From CAIRYW01 sp041665985 (GTDB lineage: Bacteria; Patescibacteriota; Minisyncoccia; Phycocordibacterales; CAIRYW01), in contig JBAYHV010000021.1 in assembly GCA_041665985.1 (NCBI GenBank), positions 1-13,766 on the forward strand: a stretch of DNA of 13,766 bases, written 5' to 3'. This document shows, in pieces, positions 12,321-13,766 of the stretch (position 1 is its first letter; each line of letters opens with the position of its first letter). The notes under the pieces were generated by a model that ran no database searches, was not told where the DNA came from, and saw only the letters and a program-made list of their open reading frames with translations. Made by a program: the position numbers and the translations under genes.

Positions 12321-12860
12321 ATGAAGACCATCAAAGAAAAACAGAAAAGTGCCTATAAAGATCTAAAAGAAAAGTTTGGCTACAAAAACGTTATGCAGGC
12401 TCCAAAGCTTGTGAAGGTTATTGTAACAACTGGAGTTGGAAAAATTGCTGACAAGAAAAAGAAAGAACTTATCTCAGACAGACTAGCAAAGATCACTGGT
12501 CAAAAAGTTGCTCCAAGAAGAGCAAAGAAATCTATTGCAAGCTTTAAGGTTAGAGAGGGAGACCAAATCGGTTACCAAGTAACTTTAAGAGAAGCAAGAA
12601 TGTTTGATTTTCTAGATAAGCTTATTGATATTTCACTTCCAAGAACAAAAGACTTTAGAGGTCTTAATGCTAAGGCAATTGATGAAATGGGTAATGTAAC
12701 TTTTGGAATCAAAGAACATACAATTTTCCCTGAAACTTCAGATGAAGATGTAAAAGACGTTTTCAGTTTAGCTATCACAGTTGTTGTGACTTCAAAGGAT
12801 AAAAAAGAAACAGAAGAATTCCTAAGATACCTTGGATTTCCTTGGAGTAAAACTAAATAA
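12321..12860 (+). CDS. rplE: 50S ribosomal protein L5 (uL5)
   Basis: L5 binds 5S rRNA and contacts P-site tRNA from the central protuberance. Recognisable parts are KLVKVIVTTGVGK (29-41, where the family usually has LNxGVG), ITGQKVAPRRAKKSIASFKVREG (58-80 in parts: GQKVAPRRAKKSIA, FKVREG), YQVTLREARMFDFLDKLI (85-102), LPRTKDFRGL (106-115) and GNVTFGIKEHTIFPE (124-138). Length is 179 residues, full. It follows rplX by 5 bases and ends the cluster: an intrinsic terminator starts 18 bases later, and rpsN and rpsH, the usual next genes, are absent here. Confidence 0.98.
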   Translation: MKTIKEKQKSAYKDLKEKFGYKNVMQAPKLVKVIVTTGVGKIADKKKKELISDRLAKITGQKVAPRRAKKSIASFKVREGDQIGYQVTLREARMFDFLDKLIDISLPRTKDFRGLNAKAIDEMGNVTFGIKEHTIFPETSDEDVKDVFSLAITVVVTSKDKKETEEFLRYLGFPWSKTK

Positions 12861-12877
12861 TTTAAACAAAGAATTCA

Positions 12878-12915
12878 AAACAAAAAATACCCGCCTAGTC
12901 GGGTGTTTTTTGTTT
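12878..12915. terminator. Terminator after rplE
   Basis: A stem of about 16 bp, with one T-G wobble, is formed by positions 12878-12893 and 12900-12915; the core is ACCCG/CGGGT around the loop CCTAGT, with A6 before and T6 after. This is a good intrinsic terminator and marks the end of the r-protein unit. On the reverse strand it is also terminator-like. Confidence 0.85.
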
Positions 12916-13067
12916 ATATGCTAGATAGTGAGACAAGTGGATAACTTTAAATTTTTTTTATTTTTTTGTATGTTAAAATTTAAACAGTAACTTGCCATTA
13001 GTTTAATAATAAAAAAATTCGTTTTTTTAAATACATTTTATTTGTAGTTGTAAAAATTATTATCGAT

Positions 13068-13073
13068 TATAAT
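13068..13073 (+). promoter_or_regulatory. Possible -10 box before the TPR gene
   Basis: An exact TATAAT ends 10 bases before the ATG at 13084, so transcription would start at or a few bases before the start codon (a leaderless mRNA). TTGTAG at 13042 is 20 bases upstream, too far for a standard -35. A second candidate is the extended -10 TGTTAAAAT at 12971-12979. The remaining 12916-13067 is very AT-rich with no visible gene. Confidence 0.35.
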
Positions 13074-13083
13074 TAATTAAAAT

Positions 13084-13766
13084 AATGAAAAAATATCTAA
13101 TACTCACTCTTGTTATATTGGTTGTCGCAGGTCTAGCCGATTTTGTATTTTTAAAGTTTTACACGATTCAAAATGGCAAGATCATTTCTCTTACAAGTAT
13201 TGACGAAGCTGTTCTTAATGATGAATTATCGCAAAGTGCTCAATCAGGAGATGTTGATAAACAGATACAGACAGCAGAACAATTGGTAAGTTTGAAAAAA
13301 GACAATCAGTCAAAACTTGATCTTGCAAATGCTTATTTAGAAAAGGCTAGTTTGGACTTTAAGGAAATCGAGTTTGGTAACAAGGCTCTTGTTTTAGCTA
13401 ATGAGGTTATTACTGGCGAACCAAATAATTACCAAGGGTATTTAACAGCTGGGTATGCGTATGAAGTTTTACAAAATTATCCTAAATCATTAGAGCAATA
13501 CAATAAAGCTATTGAACTTAGTCCAGATTCTGATCTTGCTTATGTTAAAAGAGGACACGCTTATGATCTATCAGGCGACTTAAAATCAGCAGAAGCTGAT
13601 TACATAAGGGCTTATCAAATTAATACTCAAAACGATGTTGCTTTGATGAACTTGGCGAGAATTGCTCAAAGAAAAGGTGATTTCGTAAATGCAAAAAAAT
13701 ATGCTCAAACTGTGATTGAAGTATCAAAGATTGCTTATGTAAAAGCAACTGCATACGAGATCATAG
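13084..13766 (+). CDS. Membrane-anchored TPR repeat protein, partial (runs off the right edge)
   Basis: The frame is open from ATG 13084 to the end of the window, giving 227 residues without a stop. The N-terminus is a signal anchor: two Lys, then a hydrophobic stretch (about 4-24, YLILTLVILVVAGLADFVFL). After a polar segment, four tetratricopeptide repeats can be traced: about 75-108 (LANAYLEKAS), 116-149 (GYAYEVLQNYPKSLEQYNKA, the clearest), 150-183 (GHAYDLSGDLKSAEADYIRA) and 184-217 (LARIAQRKGDFVNAKKYAQT). TPRs bind other proteins, so this is probably a scaffold on the outer face or at the membrane; the partner is unknown. It lies downstream of the rplE terminator, in the place normally held by rpsN/rpsH. 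Confidence 0.85.

Overview
This window looks like chromosomal DNA from an AT-rich bacterium of the Candidate Phyla Radiation (Patescibacteria), most likely a Parcubacteria-type lineage. The basis is: tuf directly in front of an S10-type ribosomal protein cluster; compact r-protein genes with Lys/Ala-rich tails; no Shine-Dalgarno sequence in front of almost any gene; secreted proteins with a Gln/Leu-rich helix after the signal peptide plus a PG_binding_1 domain; and a CGDG...CxxxC tail on an exported protein. The phylum assignment is inference from gene order and protein style; no rRNA gene is present to test it.

Layout. Positions 1-125 hold a GC-rich patch with several inverted repeats, resembling a REP/IS200-type element or a decayed end of one. 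A sigma70-type promoter (153-181) starts a leader of about 250 nt with strong predicted hairpins, followed by tuf, rpsJ, rplC, rplD and rplW. A 193-base gap with a perfect 26-base palindrome separates rplW from rplB. rplB ends inside a 28-bp terminator stem.

From 4800 to 9045 the normally continuous order rplB-rpsS is interrupted by four genes unrelated to translation: a small three-helix membrane protein, a lipase-like alpha/beta hydrolase, a membrane-anchored protein with propeller-like repeats and a Cys-rich tail, and a secreted multidomain protein with a peptidoglycan-binding domain. All look like cell-envelope or surface proteins. The block has a terminator on each side and its own promoter-like sites.

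A strong promoter at 9199-9227, closely resembling the tuf promoter, restarts the r-protein cluster: rpsS, rplV, rpsC, rplP, rpmC, rpsQ, rplN, rplX, rplE. A terminator follows rplE, so the usual rpsN-rpsH-rplF continuation is not here. The window ends inside a membrane-anchored TPR protein gene.

How the genes work together: tuf and the r-proteins build and feed the ribosome and appear to be expressed as at least two units from sister promoters. The inserted cassette probably makes an envelope module, but no sequence evidence fixes a specific pathway. The main points of interest are the cassette in the S10 cluster, the duplicated promoter/leader design, the structured tuf leader, and translation initiation without Shine-Dalgarno sequences.
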